A DNA stretch of 64,000 nucleotides from Noviluteimonas gilva (GCF_009740395.1 NZ_WOXT01000006.1:123367-187366), one strand, 5' to 3'; shown: positions 16,994-26,286, counted from the stretch's first letter. Made by a program: numbers and translations. The notes: generated by a model from the sequence alone, not told the origin.

Positions 16994-18583
16994 ATGGCTG
17001 AAACGAAGAACTCGTGGATCCCGATGATCGCCATCGCGTTCGGGCAATCCATCATGTCGTTCAACGTCGCCTCGCTGCCGGTCGCGATGCGCGGCATGGT
17101 CGAAAGTTTCGGCGTCGCGCCGACGGTGGTGGCCACCGGCATCGTCGCGTACTCGATGATCGTCGCGGGCTTCGTGATGTTGGGCGCCAAGCTCGTGCAA
17201 CGCTTCGGTGCACTGCGCGTGTTCCGCCTGGCGGTGATCGTGTTCGGATCGGCGCAGGTGCTCATGACGATGAGCCCCAACGCGACCGCGATGATCACCG
17301 CGCAAGCGATCTGCGGCGCCGCGGGGGCAGTCATCGTGCCGTCGCTCGTCGCGTTGATCGCGGAAAACTACACGGGCACGCAACAGGCGAAGGCCTTGGG
17401 TGCATTGGGTTCGGCGCGCGCGGGTGCGGGCGTGCTTGCGTTCCTGATCGGCGGCATCCTCGGCACTTACATCGGTTGGCGCCCGGTGTTCGGCATTCTC
17501 ATCGTCGTGTCGGCGCTGGTGTTCGTGCTGAGCTTCAAGCTCAAGCCCGACCACGGACGCCCCGACGTGCAGATCGACGGCATCGGCGTGTTGCTTGCCG
17601 CGACGGCGATCATCCTGATCAGCTTCGGCTTCAACAATCTCAACGGCTGGGGCATCGCGCTCGCGCGGCCGTCCGCGCCGTTCAACATCGTCGGACTGTC
17701 GCCCGCGCCGGCGATGATCCTGGTGGGCATCGTGCTCGGCCAGGCGTTCTTCCTGTGGACGCGGCGTCGCGAAGCCACTGGTCGCACGCCGCTGCTGCCC
17801 TTGTCGGTGCTGGAGTCGCCGCAGGAGCGCGCGGCCGTCTACGCGATGTTCTCGGTCGTTGCGCTCGAGGCCATGCTCAACTTCTCCGTGCCGCTGTACA
17901 TCCAGATCGTGCAGGGGCGCTCGGCGCTGGCGACCGCGGTCGCGATGCTGCCGTTCAACCTCACCGTATTCTTCGCGGCGATGTTCATCGTGCGCTTCTA
18001 CGACCGGCTCACGCCGCGAAGGATCGGTGTCCTCGGCTTCGGGTTGTGTGCCACGGCGTTGTTGTGGCTGGCCTTCGTCGTGCACAACGACTGGAGTTCG
18101 GTTCCGGTGTTGTTCGGCCTGGTGTTGTTCGGCATCGGGCAGGGTTCACTCGTGACCTTGTTGTTCAACGTGTTGGTGACGTCCTCGCCGAAGGAACTCG
18201 CCGGCGATGTCGGCTCGTTGCGCGGCACGACCAACAATCTCGCCGCTGCAGTCGGCACGGCGGTCGCGGGTGCGTTGCTGGTCGGTTTGTTGAGTTCGGC
18301 GGTGCTGCGCCAGCTCACGCAGAACCCGACGCTCCCCATCGAAATCCAGTCCGAGGTCAATCTCGACAACATCACCTTCGTCAGCAACGATCACCTGAAA
18401 GACGTCATCGCGCGGACGAGCGCATCGCCGGAGCAGAAGGCCGAAGCGCTGCGCATCAACACCGAATCGCGATTGCTCGCGCTGAAGATCGGCTTCTGCA
18501 TCATGGCGGGCCTGGCGTTGCTCACCATGCTGCCCGCCTCGCGATTGCCGGCTTACCGACCGGGTGAAATTCCCGCGGACTAG
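16994..18583 (+). CDS. MFS transporter, DHA2-like (14 TM)
   Basis: A very hydrophobic protein of 529 residues of the major facilitator superfamily, probably 14 membrane spans. Recognisable are the motif A-like loop GAKLVQRFGALRVFR and a motif C-like stretch SARAGAGVLAFLIGGILGTYIGWRPVF near span 5. DHA2-type drug or metabolite efflux is the best guess. The ATG at 16994 is preferred over 16988 because it has GGGAG seven bases upstream. It follows glutaminase as a likely operon. Its TAG stop shares the CTAG palindrome with the convergent amidohydrolase stop. Confidence 0.88.
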   Translation: MAETKNSWIPMIAIAFGQSIMSFNVASLPVAMRGMVESFGVAPTVVATGIVAYSMIVAGFVMLGAKLVQRFGALRVFRLAVIVFGSAQVLMTMSPNATAMITAQAICGAAGAVIVPSLVALIAENYTGTQQAKALGALGSARAGAGVLAFLIGGILGTYIGWRPVFGILIVVSALVFVLSFKLKPDHGRPDVQIDGIGVLLAATAIILISFGFNNLNGWGIALARPSAPFNIVGLSPAPAMILVGIVLGQAFFLWTRRREATGRTPLLPLSVLESPQERAAVYAMFSVVALEAMLNFSVPLYIQIVQGRSALATAVAMLPFNLTVFFAAMFIVRFYDRLTPRRIGVLGFGLCATALLWLAFVVHNDWSSVPVLFGLVLFGIGQGSLVTLLFNVLVTSSPKELAGDVGSLRGTTNNLAAAVGTAVAGALLVGLLSSAVLRQLTQNPTLPIEIQSEVNLDNITFVSNDHLKDVIARTSASPEQKAEALRINTESRLLALKIGFCIMAGLALLTMLPASRLPAYRPGEIPAD

Positions 18584-20001
18584 CGCGCCGCCGCCACGGT
18601 GTTCTTGTAGAGCTTGCCGTCCTTCATGATCACCAGGAACTTGTGCTCCGGGTCGGCGACGAGCTGGATGTTCTCGATCGGATTGCCATCGACCAACAAC
18701 AAGTCGGCCAGCGCGCCTTCTTCCACGCGCCCCAACACGCCGGGATAGGGATTGCGCTTGCCGGAGAGTTGGAGGAGTTCGGCGTTCGTGCTGGTCGCCA
18801 TCGTCAGCGTCTCGGCGGGCGAATACCACTTCGTCAGGCTCGCCAGGATCGCACCCTGCCTTGTGGCCAGCGCACGCGAGAACAGCACGTCGGTACCCCA
18901 CGCCACCTTGAGGCCGTACTTCTTCGCCAGCTCATAGGCGTGGTCGTTGCCGGCGAAGACTTCCTGCGCCTTGTTCCATTCGTTGGAACCCTTCGGGAAC
19001 GCGTTGCCCAGTTCCGGCGGGAAGGGTTGCATGCTCAGCCAGATGCCTTTGGTCTTGATGAGTTGCGCGGTCTTGTCGTCCATCAGGCTGCCGTGCTCGA
19101 TGCATTTCACGCCTGCATCGATCGCCTGGCGAATCGCTTCGGACGTGTACGCATGCACCGTGACGTACGTGCCCCAGTTGGAGGCGGCCTGCACGGCGGC
19201 GCGCAGTTCCTCCGGGGTGAAGGTGATCGCGTCGAGCGGGCTGTTCGGCGATGACACACCACCGCCGGCCGTCAGTTTGATCTGCGAGGCGCCCTGCATG
19301 AGTTGTTCGCGCACGCGCATGCGCACTTCGTCGGGGCTGTCGGCGATCATCGCCTCGCCCGTTCGCTCCTGTTGCGTCAACGGACCGCCGATCACGCGCG
19401 GCAAGTCGATGCCATGGCGGAAATCGCCGTGGCCGCTGGTCACGGAGATCATCGCGCCCGAAGGATAGATGCGCGGACCGGGAAGCTGGCCTTCGTCGAC
19501 GGCACGCTTGAGCGCGAACGACGAACCGCCCACGTCGCGGATGGTGGTGAAGCCGCGCATCAGCGTCCTGGTCGATTCCGCCGCCGCGATGATGTTGATG
19601 TAACCGTTGTCCGCGGTCAGGTCGGCGAGCGTGGCCGTGGCGAACATCGAATGCCAATGCATGTCGATCAGGCCCGGCATCAGCGTGCGCCCTGCCCCAT
19701 CGATCACCGTGGTGCCCGTTTCCGGTTGGATGTCGGCGGTGGAGATCTTCTCGATGCGGTTGCCGCGCACGAGCACGTTGCTCGCCTCCGACAAACTCGA
19801 GCCCTGACCGCTGAAGATGTGGACGTTGCGGAACAGTGTCGTCGGTACGGGGGCGGCATTCGCGACACCGGGCGCTGCTGCAGACGTCGTCGCTGCAGGC
19901 GGTGTGTAGGTCGCGGCGGGCGTTGTGCCCTGCTGTTTCGCGTCGCAGGCCACCAACGCCAGGGACACCAGGATCATCGAGAGGATTCGCTGGTACGACA
20001 T
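18580..20001 (-). CDS. Amidohydrolase family lipoprotein
   Basis: A protein of 473 residues with a lipoprotein signal (LVSLALVAC, lipidated C19), a low-complexity Ala/Pro/Thr linker and then an imidazolonepropionase/prolidase-like amidohydrolase. Metal ligands are visible: DMHWHSM (H115, H117), the probable carboxylated Lys in IKLTAGGG, then VHAYT, CIEHGS and WGTDVLF. Family members hydrolyse cyclic amides or dipeptides; the substrate here is unknown. It is probably periplasmic and membrane-anchored. Start at 20001 is supported by the lipobox. Confidence 0.9.
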   Translation of the reverse strand: MSYQRILSMILVSLALVACDAKQQGTTPAATYTPPAATTSAAAPGVANAAPVPTTLFRNVHIFSGQGSSLSEASNVLVRGNRIEKISTADIQPETGTTVIDGAGRTLMPGLIDMHWHSMFATATLADLTADNGYINIIAAAESTRTLMRGFTTIRDVGGSSFALKRAVDEGQLPGPRIYPSGAMISVTSGHGDFRHGIDLPRVIGGPLTQQERTGEAMIADSPDEVRMRVREQLMQGASQIKLTAGGGVSSPNSPLDAITFTPEELRAAVQAASNWGTYVTVHAYTSEAIRQAIDAGVKCIEHGSLMDDKTAQLIKTKGIWLSMQPFPPELGNAFPKGSNEWNKAQEVFAGNDHAYELAKKYGLKVAWGTDVLFSRALATRQGAILASLTKWYSPAETLTMATSTNAELLQLSGKRNPYPGVLGRVEEGALADLLLVDGNPIENIQLVADPEHKFLVIMKDGKLYKNTVAAAR

Positions 20002-20085
20002 GCGCGCGTCCTTGTCCGTGTGAAGCAAGGGTGTAATTGAGAGCGAAATGCCGTTAACGAGCGATGAGGATATGCTCCGCCCGAC

Positions 20086-21105
20086 ATGGAACGTCCCAAC
20101 GCCAAGCGCTTGTCGTCACGCTTCGCACCGTTGCGTTGGATGACTCATCTGTTGCTCGCAGGGTGCGTGCTCTGGGCCTTCCTCGGCATCGGCTATGCGC
20201 CGGTGGGCGTCGCGTCGCTGCAGTGGATCGTCGCGACGGCGTTCCTGCTGTTCTCGGGATGGGCGTTGTGGAAGGCGCGTTGGCGCTGGCCTGCGTGGAT
20301 CGCCATTGCGCTGGTCGTTGCGGCGATCGGCAGCCGATGGCTCATCCATCCCTCGCACGACCGCGAGTGGCCACCGGAAGTCGCCGTCATGCCGCGCGTG
20401 CAGATCGACGGTGACCGCGTGCGCATCAGCGGATATCGCAACTTCACCTATCGCAGCACCGACGACTTCGATGTCCGCTACGAAGAACGCGAAGTGCGCT
20501 TGTCCGACCTGACGTCCCTGGACTTCTTCGTCTCGTATTGGTGGCCGGGCCCGGTCGCGCACACGTTCGTCAGCTTCAACTTCGACAATGGCGATCCGAT
20601 CGCCGTCTCGATCGAAACGCGCCCCGAAGTCGGCGAAGGCTTCGATCCGATCGCCTCGATGTTCCGGCGCTTCGAATTGATTTACGTGGTCGGCGCCGAG
20701 CGGGACATCGTCGGCGTGCGCACGAACCATCGCCACGAGGATGTGTTCCTGTATCGCACGAACACGTCGCCGGAAGCCGCGCGGCGCCTGTTCCTCGTAT
20801 ATGCCGAGCGCATCAACGAACTCGCGGACAAGCCCGAGTTCTATCATCTGCTGAGCAACAGCTGCACGATCAACATCGTGCGCTACGCCAACCGCGCCGG
20901 TCGCACGGGACCGCTGGACTATCGCCACGTGTTGAACGGATACAGCGACCGCTATCTGTATCGAACCGGTTTCCTCGACACCTCCATTCCTTTCGCGACG
21001 CTCCGCGCGCAGTCCCACATCAACGAGAAGGCGCAGGCAGCCGGTGACGCGCCCGATTTCTCGCAGCGCATCCGCGAGGGGTTGCCGATTCCGCCTGGAC
21101 GATAG
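20086..21105 (+). CDS. DUF4105 (Lnb N-terminal periplasmic domain) membrane protein
   Basis: A protein of 339 residues with two or three N-terminal membrane spans (about residues 20-90), then a periplasmic domain of the DUF4105/Lnb type. Key blocks are VAHTFVSFNFDNG (candidate catalytic His) and LLSNSCTINIVRYAN (candidate catalytic Cys). The family is named after the N-terminal region of the Lnb lipoprotein acyltransferase, suggesting an acyl-transfer or thiol-hydrolase role on lipoproteins, which is inference. The OprB-like porin gene follows after 12 bases. Confidence 0.8.
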   Translation: MERPNAKRLSSRFAPLRWMTHLLLAGCVLWAFLGIGYAPVGVASLQWIVATAFLLFSGWALWKARWRWPAWIAIALVVAAIGSRWLIHPSHDREWPPEVAVMPRVQIDGDRVRISGYRNFTYRSTDDFDVRYEEREVRLSDLTSLDFFVSYWWPGPVAHTFVSFNFDNGDPIAVSIETRPEVGEGFDPIASMFRRFELIYVVGAERDIVGVRTNHRHEDVFLYRTNTSPEAARRLFLVYAERINELADKPEFYHLLSNSCTINIVRYANRAGRTGPLDYRHVLNGYSDRYLYRTGFLDTSIPFATLRAQSHINEKAQAAGDAPDFSQRIREGLPIPPGR

Positions 21106-21117
21106 GGAGGACTGCGC

Positions 21118-22287
21118 ATGCTTCGATTCGCTTCGGCACTCTCGCTCTTGCTCGCGACGGCATCCGCTGCGGCCGCGGAGGACGACGAACCGAGGTTCAC
21201 CGCGCGCGTGGACCTCACCAACTTCGGCACGGGCCAACTCGCGGGCGATGGCGACACGGATGCGTGGTTCTCCGGCAAGGTCGACGCCTACATCCGCATC
21301 CGCGGCTGGGAAGGTTTCACCATCGATCTCCAGCCCGAATACACCTACGGCCGCAACCCGAACAACTCCGGCAACGGCGCTGTATTGCCCGTCAACACGG
21401 CCGCGGCCTTCCCGATCAACAACAAGGCCGACTTCGACATGGCGCTCAGCGTGAGCCAGCGCATCGACAATGCGACGCTCACGCTCGGCAAGATCAACAT
21501 GGTGACGCGCGCGGCGGCGACGCCCATCCTCGGCGGCGGCGGTCGCGAAGGATTCCAGGCGCTGATGTTGGCGGCGCCCATTTCGTTCAACACACCGCCC
21601 ATGGTGCTCGGCGGTTTGCTGGTCGTCCCCACTGCGCGCACGCAGGTCGCCATCGGCTTGTGGGATGCGCAGGACGCCACCAATCGCACTGATCTGCACG
21701 ATGCCTTCCAGAACGGCGTCTCCGGCTTCGCCACCGTCACCGTGCGCAGGCCGTGGCGCGGCCGCATGGGCTTCCACAGCTTCACGCTCGGCGGCACCAC
21801 TGCGCACAGTCTGGATCTGCGCTCGGTGCCCGAATTGATCTTCCCGCCGGGCACCGGCGGCGCGACACCCAGCCAGCGCCAGGGTGGTTGGCAAGCGCGT
21901 TACGCGTTCCAGCAATTCATTCGGCAAGACCCCGCGCAACCGATGCGCGGCTGGGGCGTGTTCGGATACGCGAGCCTGTGGGACGGCAATCCGACGCTCG
22001 GGCGCTGGTCGATGGCGCTCGGCGTCGCGGGCAATCCGACATTCGCACCCTCGCGGCCCGACGATCGCTTCGGCATCGGCTACTACCGCTTCGCACCCAG
22101 TTCGACGCTCAAGCGCGGCACCGAACCGGTCTTCCCGCTCAGCGACGAACACGGTCTGGAACTGTTCTACACCTTCGCCTTCAGCGCGCACTTCCTGCTG
22201 ACGGCGAACGTGCAGTTCATCGATCCCGCGCCGCGCGGCTACGCCAACGATGTGTTCGCGGGCTTCCGCACGAACATCAAGTTCTGA
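21118..22287 (+). CDS. OprB-type carbohydrate porin
   Basis: A protein of 389 residues with a signal peptide (cleavage near AAAAE) and alternating beta strands ending in a C-terminal Phe (FRTNIKF). Blocks such as FTARVDLTNFGTG, ARYAFQQFI and FAFSAHFLLTANVQFIDPAP match OprB-family outer membrane porins. It probably passes sugars or small solutes through the outer membrane. It follows the DUF4105 gene closely and ends four bases from the convergent small gene. Confidence 0.82.
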   Translation: MLRFASALSLLLATASAAAAEDDEPRFTARVDLTNFGTGQLAGDGDTDAWFSGKVDAYIRIRGWEGFTIDLQPEYTYGRNPNNSGNGAVLPVNTAAAFPINNKADFDMALSVSQRIDNATLTLGKINMVTRAAATPILGGGGREGFQALMLAAPISFNTPPMVLGGLLVVPTARTQVAIGLWDAQDATNRTDLHDAFQNGVSGFATVTVRRPWRGRMGFHSFTLGGTTAHSLDLRSVPELIFPPGTGGATPSQRQGGWQARYAFQQFIRQDPAQPMRGWGVFGYASLWDGNPTLGRWSMALGVAGNPTFAPSRPDDRFGIGYYRFAPSSTLKRGTEPVFPLSDEHGLELFYTFAFSAHFLLTANVQFIDPAPRGYANDVFAGFRTNIKF

Positions 22288-22290
22288 GGC

Positions 22291-22653
22291 TCATCTGCGG
22301 AAGAAGCGCCGCCAAAGCCGACTGAAGTACAGCGCGACCAATACGCCGATGCCGATCACCAGCCAGATGGCGGTCGTGCGGATCCAGGTGCTGCGCGCAT
22401 CGCGGAGGCGTTCGCCGCTCGCGACCTGTTCGAGCTCGAGCGTGCAACGCGCATCCGGCGTCACGTTGCCCGGTGGTGCGCGGCGCAAACGCTCGAGTTC
22501 GCGGCGCGCATCGCGCGGCGATACCGTCGCGGTGATCATCGGGCAGTTGGCGAGCGTGCCGGTCGATCGCGCCGTCGGCCACGAAGGCACCCGATACACG
22601 GCGACGAGCGCGAGCACGACGCCGATCGCGATCCACAGCGCAGTTCGATACAT
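22291..22653 (-). CDS. Small two-span membrane protein, unknown
   Basis: A protein of 120 residues, with one hydrophobic span at the N-terminus (residues 5-20) and one near the C-terminus (residues 93-110) followed by a positive tail (R-L-W-R-R-F-F-R-R). The part between, with two Cys (NCPM and DARCTLE), is probably periplasmic. No family was recognised. It is convergent with the porin gene. Confidence 0.6.
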   Translation of the reverse strand: MYRTALWIAIGVVLALVAVYRVPSWPTARSTGTLANCPMITATVSPRDARRELERLRRAPPGNVTPDARCTLELEQVASGERLRDARSTWIRTTAIWLVIGIGVLVALYFSRLWRRFFRR

Positions 22654-22802
22654 GACCCGGCTCCACTTGGCGTCGAAGTGCGCAAGCTTGTCGAGCGGGC
22701 GTAAAGGCGGCGTTATCCCGACGGGTGCGCGGCTTGACTGCCGCTTTACCTGCGTCGGCGTATGCAGCGGCGGTCGAGTGTCGACGTTGCCATGGAGCGG
22801 AA

Positions 22803-23288
22803 ATGAAACGAGTTCTGTTCGTCCTCACGTTGGCGGGCGGTTTGTGCGCCTGCTCCCACGGGCCCACGCTGTCGACGGAGGATCGGCTCGCGCTGTATCG
22901 CGAGCACGCAGGCGCACCCGTGAACAGCTTCCGGCTCGACCGTACGATGGGCACCACGAACTGGACGCCGCTGGGCGACCAGGCCGTGGCCGTGTGGCAA
23001 AGCGCGAATCGCGGCTTCCTGCTGGAATTGCGCAGTCGCTGCAATGGCCTCGGCCCGGCGGGCCGCATCCAGGTCACCAACTCGATGGGCCAGGTGACCG
23101 CGCGCCTGGATCGCGTGGTGCCGGGTTCCGCGATGGGCAGCGCTATGGGAAGCAGCGTCGGTCCGTCGTGCCGCATCGAGAGCATCCGTCCGATCGACGG
23201 CAGCGCGTTGCGCGAAGCCAAGCGCGAATTGCGCGAGGCCGAGTACATCGAACAGAGCGCGGCGCCGCCGGAAGCCGACGCAGGCTAA
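22803..23288 (+). CDS. DUF6491-type lipoprotein
   Basis: A protein of 161 residues with a lipoprotein signal (GGLCAC, then SHGP). The body matches the DUF6491 style found in Xanthomonadaceae: a YREHAGAPVNSF block, WTPLGDQAVAVW, then a Cys-containing SRCNGL segment and a late CRIESIRPID. A duplicated S-A-M-G motif lies between them. It is probably anchored to an envelope membrane; function unknown. The upstream gap of 149 bases to 22653 holds its promoter and that of the divergent membrane protein. Confidence 0.72.
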   Translation: MKRVLFVLTLAGGLCACSHGPTLSTEDRLALYREHAGAPVNSFRLDRTMGTTNWTPLGDQAVAVWQSANRGFLLELRSRCNGLGPAGRIQVTNSMGQVTARLDRVVPGSAMGSAMGSSVGPSCRIESIRPIDGSALREAKRELREAEYIEQSAAPPEADAG

Positions 23289-23293
23289 CCCTT

Positions 23294-23338
23294 GCGGGTG
23301 ATCCCCCAGCGGGTGACTCCCCAACGGGTGAGCCCGCT
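23294..23338. repeat. Three tandem 15-bp units between convergent genes
   Basis: GCGGGTGATCCCCCA (23294-23308), GCGGGTGACTCCCCA (23309-23323) and the more diverged ACGGGTGAGCCCGCT (23324-23338) lie directly between the DUF6491 stop and the DUF4410 stop. They may be the remains of a terminator-like or duplicated sequence. Confidence 0.6.
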
Positions 23339-24032
23339 ATTTCCAACCACGCTCGCGGTAGATGCCGATGATCGAATCGGCGATGCCATCGGCGGTGCGT
23401 TGTGCAGCGGCGCGGATCGATTCGGGTCCGCGCTCCTGCATGACATTCGAGGCACCCGACAACGCGGCACTGGTGCCCATGCCGCCGAGTCCCAAGGGCA
23501 ACAACACGCCAGGCAGTCGACCGCCCTGCGTGTCGGCTTGCGCGGACGCGAGCGCGCGCGGTCCGGTCGGCGTGATCTGGAAGGTTTCCACCAGCGTGCT
23601 CAATTGCGCGCGGCCCGCGCCGAATCCCACCAGCATCCGCATCGATCGACTGCCCGCATCGACCGAGACGAATTCGCCGCGCACCACGACATCGCCCACT
23701 TTCGGCACCGGCCCGGAGCCCACGGGATAAGCGTCGATGCCCGCGGCACGCAGCCGCGCGACGAGTTGCTGCGCCACCTGTTGCCCGAGTTGTTGGCCGA
23801 GCGCGACGTCCTGCGCGGTCTGCGCCGGCGCGCTCGCATCGACATACGTGGTGATCTGCGTATCCGGCGGAAGCGCGTCGCGCGTGCCGACGAAGTCGTA
23901 GACGAGGAGACGCTCGGGACGCGTCACTTCCTGTGTCGCATCGGCTTGTTCGAATCGTGGCGATGGCGTCGTCGCACAGGCGGCCAACATCGCGCAGCAC
24001 ATCAGGAGAAGGGTTGCACGGTCAGCACGCAT
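23337..24032 (-). CDS. DUF4410 lipoprotein
   Basis: A protein of 231 residues with a lipoprotein signal (MLAACATT). The family is DUF4410, recognised from RLLVYDF, the LGQQLGQQVAQQLVARLRAAGI helix, VRGEFVSVDAGSR and GFGAGRAQL. These are GspS/LpoB-like envelope lipoproteins of unknown role. The ATG at 24032 is chosen for the lipobox; an earlier in-frame ATG at 24197 would add a non-signal segment and overlap the OsmC start. Confidence 0.75.
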   Translation of the reverse strand: MRADRATLLLMCCAMLAACATTPSPRFEQADATQEVTRPERLLVYDFVGTRDALPPDTQITTYVDASAPAQTAQDVALGQQLGQQVAQQLVARLRAAGIDAYPVGSGPVPKVGDVVVRGEFVSVDAGSRSMRMLVGFGAGRAQLSTLVETFQITPTGPRALASAQADTQGGRLPGVLLPLGLGGMGTSAALSGASNVMQERGPESIRAAAQRTADGIADSIIGIYRERGWK

Positions 24033-24196
24033 GTCGATGGCCCGGTGGCGAAGCCGCGCAAATAAGCGCCCCGCGAGGTTATGCGCGGGTGAAGCGCGCG
24101 GCGTCGTGCGATGCAGATCGACGGACTGCAACCGACCGTTCACGGGCCACTGCGCGGGCGCATGATCGAGGCATGGGGAACCATCGGAGTGACGCA

Positions 24197-24637
24197 ATGA
24201 ACGCGAACATGAAAGAGAGCCCGAAGATCCTCTTCACCGGCAAGACCCACACCGTCGTCAAGGGCGGCGAACACGGCAACGTGGACCTCAACCTGTCCTC
24301 GCCGAACGCGCCCGGGCGCGTGATCGCCGACGTCGAGCCGCATCCGTTGGCGGAGCAACTCTTCGCCGGCGCCTGGTCGGCGTGCTACATCACCGCGCTC
24401 GGCATCGCGGCGAGCAAGAAGAAGGTCAAGCTTCCCGACGATCTGTCGGTGGACATCCAGGTCGACGTGGCCCAGTCCGGCGCCGCATGGGTGCTGCAGG
24501 CCAAGTTCGACATCCGCATGCCCGGCGTGCCGCAGGACGTCGCGGAAAAGATCGCGCAGATCGGGCATGAGACCTGCCCGTATTCGAAGGCGGTACACGG
24601 GAATGTCGATGTCGCGGTCAACGTCGTGACGTCGTGA
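24197..24637 (+). CDS. OsmC/Ohr family peroxiredoxin
   Basis: A protein of 146 residues of the OsmC/Ohr family, which reduces organic hydroperoxides with a two-Cys mechanism. The pair is present: SACYITAL (C63) and HETCPYSKA (C127). Length and the PHPLAEQLFAGAWSACY block fit Ohr-type proteins. It is cytoplasmic. An Ohr subclass is likely but OsmC proper is not excluded. Confidence 0.9.
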   Translation: MNANMKESPKILFTGKTHTVVKGGEHGNVDLNLSSPNAPGRVIADVEPHPLAEQLFAGAWSACYITALGIAASKKKVKLPDDLSVDIQVDVAQSGAAWVLQAKFDIRMPGVPQDVAEKIAQIGHETCPYSKAVHGNVDVAVNVVTS

Positions 24638-24650
24638 CCGACGCGATGCT

Positions 24651-25118
24651 TCAGCGCTCTTTGTCGCGCATCCACAACGGAACCAGCCCGACCAGGAGCG
24701 CTGAGCCGATGCCCACCAGCGTTTCCCACGCGCGATCGAAGGCATAACGCCAGGGGTCGTCGTGGTGGTCGAACATCACGATCGCCGCAACGTAACCGGC
24801 AACGCGCGCTGCCGGCGATTCGAAGCGCAGCGCATGCGCGGTCAACATCGAAACGAAGATCGCAAGGCCGAGTGCGATCGGCCCGTTCGGCAACAGGTTG
24901 AGCAGCAACGCGCCGACGACCGCGCCGATGATCGTTCCGGCCATGCGTTGGATCGCCAGGCGCCGGCTCGTCGCGGGATTCAGATCCGTGACGATGACGG
25001 CGCCGATCAGCGCGTAGATGGCGTAGTCGGCGCCCAACAGTTCGGCGATCCAGAACGCGAGCGCCGCCGCGACCGACGCACGCACCGACAGTTGGAACCG
25101 AACGTGCGATCGCGGCAT
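24651..25118 (-). CDS. FUSC/ArAE-type membrane protein
   Basis: A protein of 155 residues with about four to five membrane spans. Its pattern, including AVIVTDLNPATSRRLAIQRMAGTIIGAVVGALL and FDRAWETLVGIGSALLVG, matches half of the FUSC (fusaric acid resistance/aromatic acid exporter) repeat. Only the membrane half is present, without the cytoplasmic domain of full exporters, so it may work as an oligomer. It is convergent with the OsmC gene. Confidence 0.78.
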   Translation of the reverse strand: MPRSHVRFQLSVRASVAAALAFWIAELLGADYAIYALIGAVIVTDLNPATSRRLAIQRMAGTIIGAVVGALLLNLLPNGPIALGLAIFVSMLTAHALRFESPAARVAGYVAAIVMFDHHDDPWRYAFDRAWETLVGIGSALLVGLVPLWMRDKER

Positions 25119-25174
25119 TGCGGGCCTCGACGACGGCGTGGCGAGGCCGCAATGATCCGTGCGACCGGCCGCCC

Positions 25175-25639
25175 TCAGCGCAGACGGGTCACGTTGCCGT
25201 TGGAGTCGACTTCCACCATGTCGCCGACGCGCAGGTCGCTGGCATCGTCCACGCTGACATTGATGAAACTGCCGCGCCCCAGGTTGACGCGCACCGTCGA
25301 CCGGCTGGGTTGATTGTTGCTGGACGCCGAGTTGCCGATCGCGCCGCCGGCGGCCACGCCGGCCACGGTGGCGGCCCTGCGCCCTCTTCCGCCGCCGACA
25401 CGATTACCGACCAGCCCGCCCACCACCGAGCCCGCGATGGTCGCGCCGGCGCTACCGCCGCTCTGGTTACCGACGTTCTGGGTAATGCTGTCGATGGTGC
25501 CGCACATGGCGCACCGCAGATACACGCCGTCCTCGCGTTCGAGGAGACCGTTGTTGGCGGTCTGGGCATTCGCGACGCCGGTGCCGGCAAGCACCAGCGA
25601 ACTCATCACCAACAATTTGCACAAACTGTTGCGCTTCAT
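25175..25639 (-). CDS. Glycine-zipper envelope protein
   Basis: A protein of 154 residues with a signal peptide (to GVANAQ), a CAMCG segment (two Cys), then a glycine zipper (about residues 65-100: GATIAGSVVGGLVGNRVGG and AGVAAGGAIGN) and a C-terminal part with RVNLGRGSFINVSVDD. Similar to glycine-zipper 2TM/SlyB-like outer membrane lipoproteins, though the signal here lacks a lipobox. Function unknown. The ATG at 25639 is preceded by CCCGGAA. Confidence 0.75.
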   Translation of the reverse strand: MKRNSLCKLLVMSSLVLAGTGVANAQTANNGLLEREDGVYLRCAMCGTIDSITQNVGNQSGGSAGATIAGSVVGGLVGNRVGGGRGRRAATVAGVAAGGAIGNSASSNNQPSRSTVRVNLGRGSFINVSVDDASDLRVGDMVEVDSNGNVTRLR

Positions 25640-25771
25640 TTCCGGGAGCCTCCGTATAGCCGCCTGCACGAGTGTCGGACTGTCCCGCAATCACCGAGCC
25701 GCCGCTACCGAAGATTTACTGCCCGCGCATCGGTAACTCTGCGGAATTCGCGCCGGCGCGACCTCACGAAT

Positions 25772-26221
25772 TCAGCGCAGGTCCTCCACCTGGTCGATCC
25801 ACGCGCCATATCCGGCCGCCTCCATCTCCTCGCGGGGAATGAAGCGCAACGCTGCCGAGTTGATGCAGTAGCGCAGGCCGCCCTGGTCTTGCGGGCCATC
25901 GTCGAAGACGTGGCCGAGATGGCTGTCGCCGTTGGCCGAACGCACTTCCGTGCGCGTCATCCCGTACGAGGTGTCGCGCACCTCGTTGATGGTGGCGGGC
26001 GCGATCGGCTTGGTGAAACTCGGCCAGCCGCAGCCCGATTCGTACTTGGCCGAGGAAGCGAACAGCGGCTCGCCCGACACGATGTCGACATAGATGCCAG
26101 GCCGCTCGTTCTTCAGCAGCTCGCCGGTGCCGGGACGTTCGGTGGCGCCTTCCTGCGTGACCCGGTATTGCTCCGGCGTCAGCTTGGCGATGGCCTCGGG
26201 CGTTTTGCGGTAGTTCGTCAT
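25772..26221 (-). CDS. msrB: Peptide-methionine (R)-S-oxide reductase, zinc-less form
   Basis: A protein of 149 residues, MsrB, repairing Met-R-sulfoxide in proteins. The catalytic Cys is in [10 protein letters not shown] (C119) and the recycling Cys in ESGCGWPSF (C64). The four Cys that bind zinc in most MsrB are absent: the first pair position reads [12 protein letters not shown], the second [12 protein letters not shown]. It is therefore the zinc-free type. The ATG at 26221 has GGAG upstream and follows family length; longer in-frame starts would add an Arg-rich tail without family match. Confidence 0.93.
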   Translation of the reverse strand: MTNYRKTPEAIAKLTPEQYRVTQEGATERPGTGELLKNERPGIYVDIVSGEPLFASSAKYESGCGWPSFTKPIAPATINEVRDTSYGMTRTEVRSANGDSHLGHVFDDGPQDQGGLRYCINSAALRFIPREEMEAAGYGAWIDQVEDLR

Positions 26222-26286
26222 CGTGGTCTCCGGGCAGAATGGGCCTCTTGCGGATGAGGCATGAACCTGTGGGCAAGGACTCTGAA

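Noticed and set aside
26239..26286. Upstream ATG for the GNAT gene
   Set aside because: It adds 16 residues without family match; the ATG at 26287 has an AAGGA site and the usual GNAT opening.
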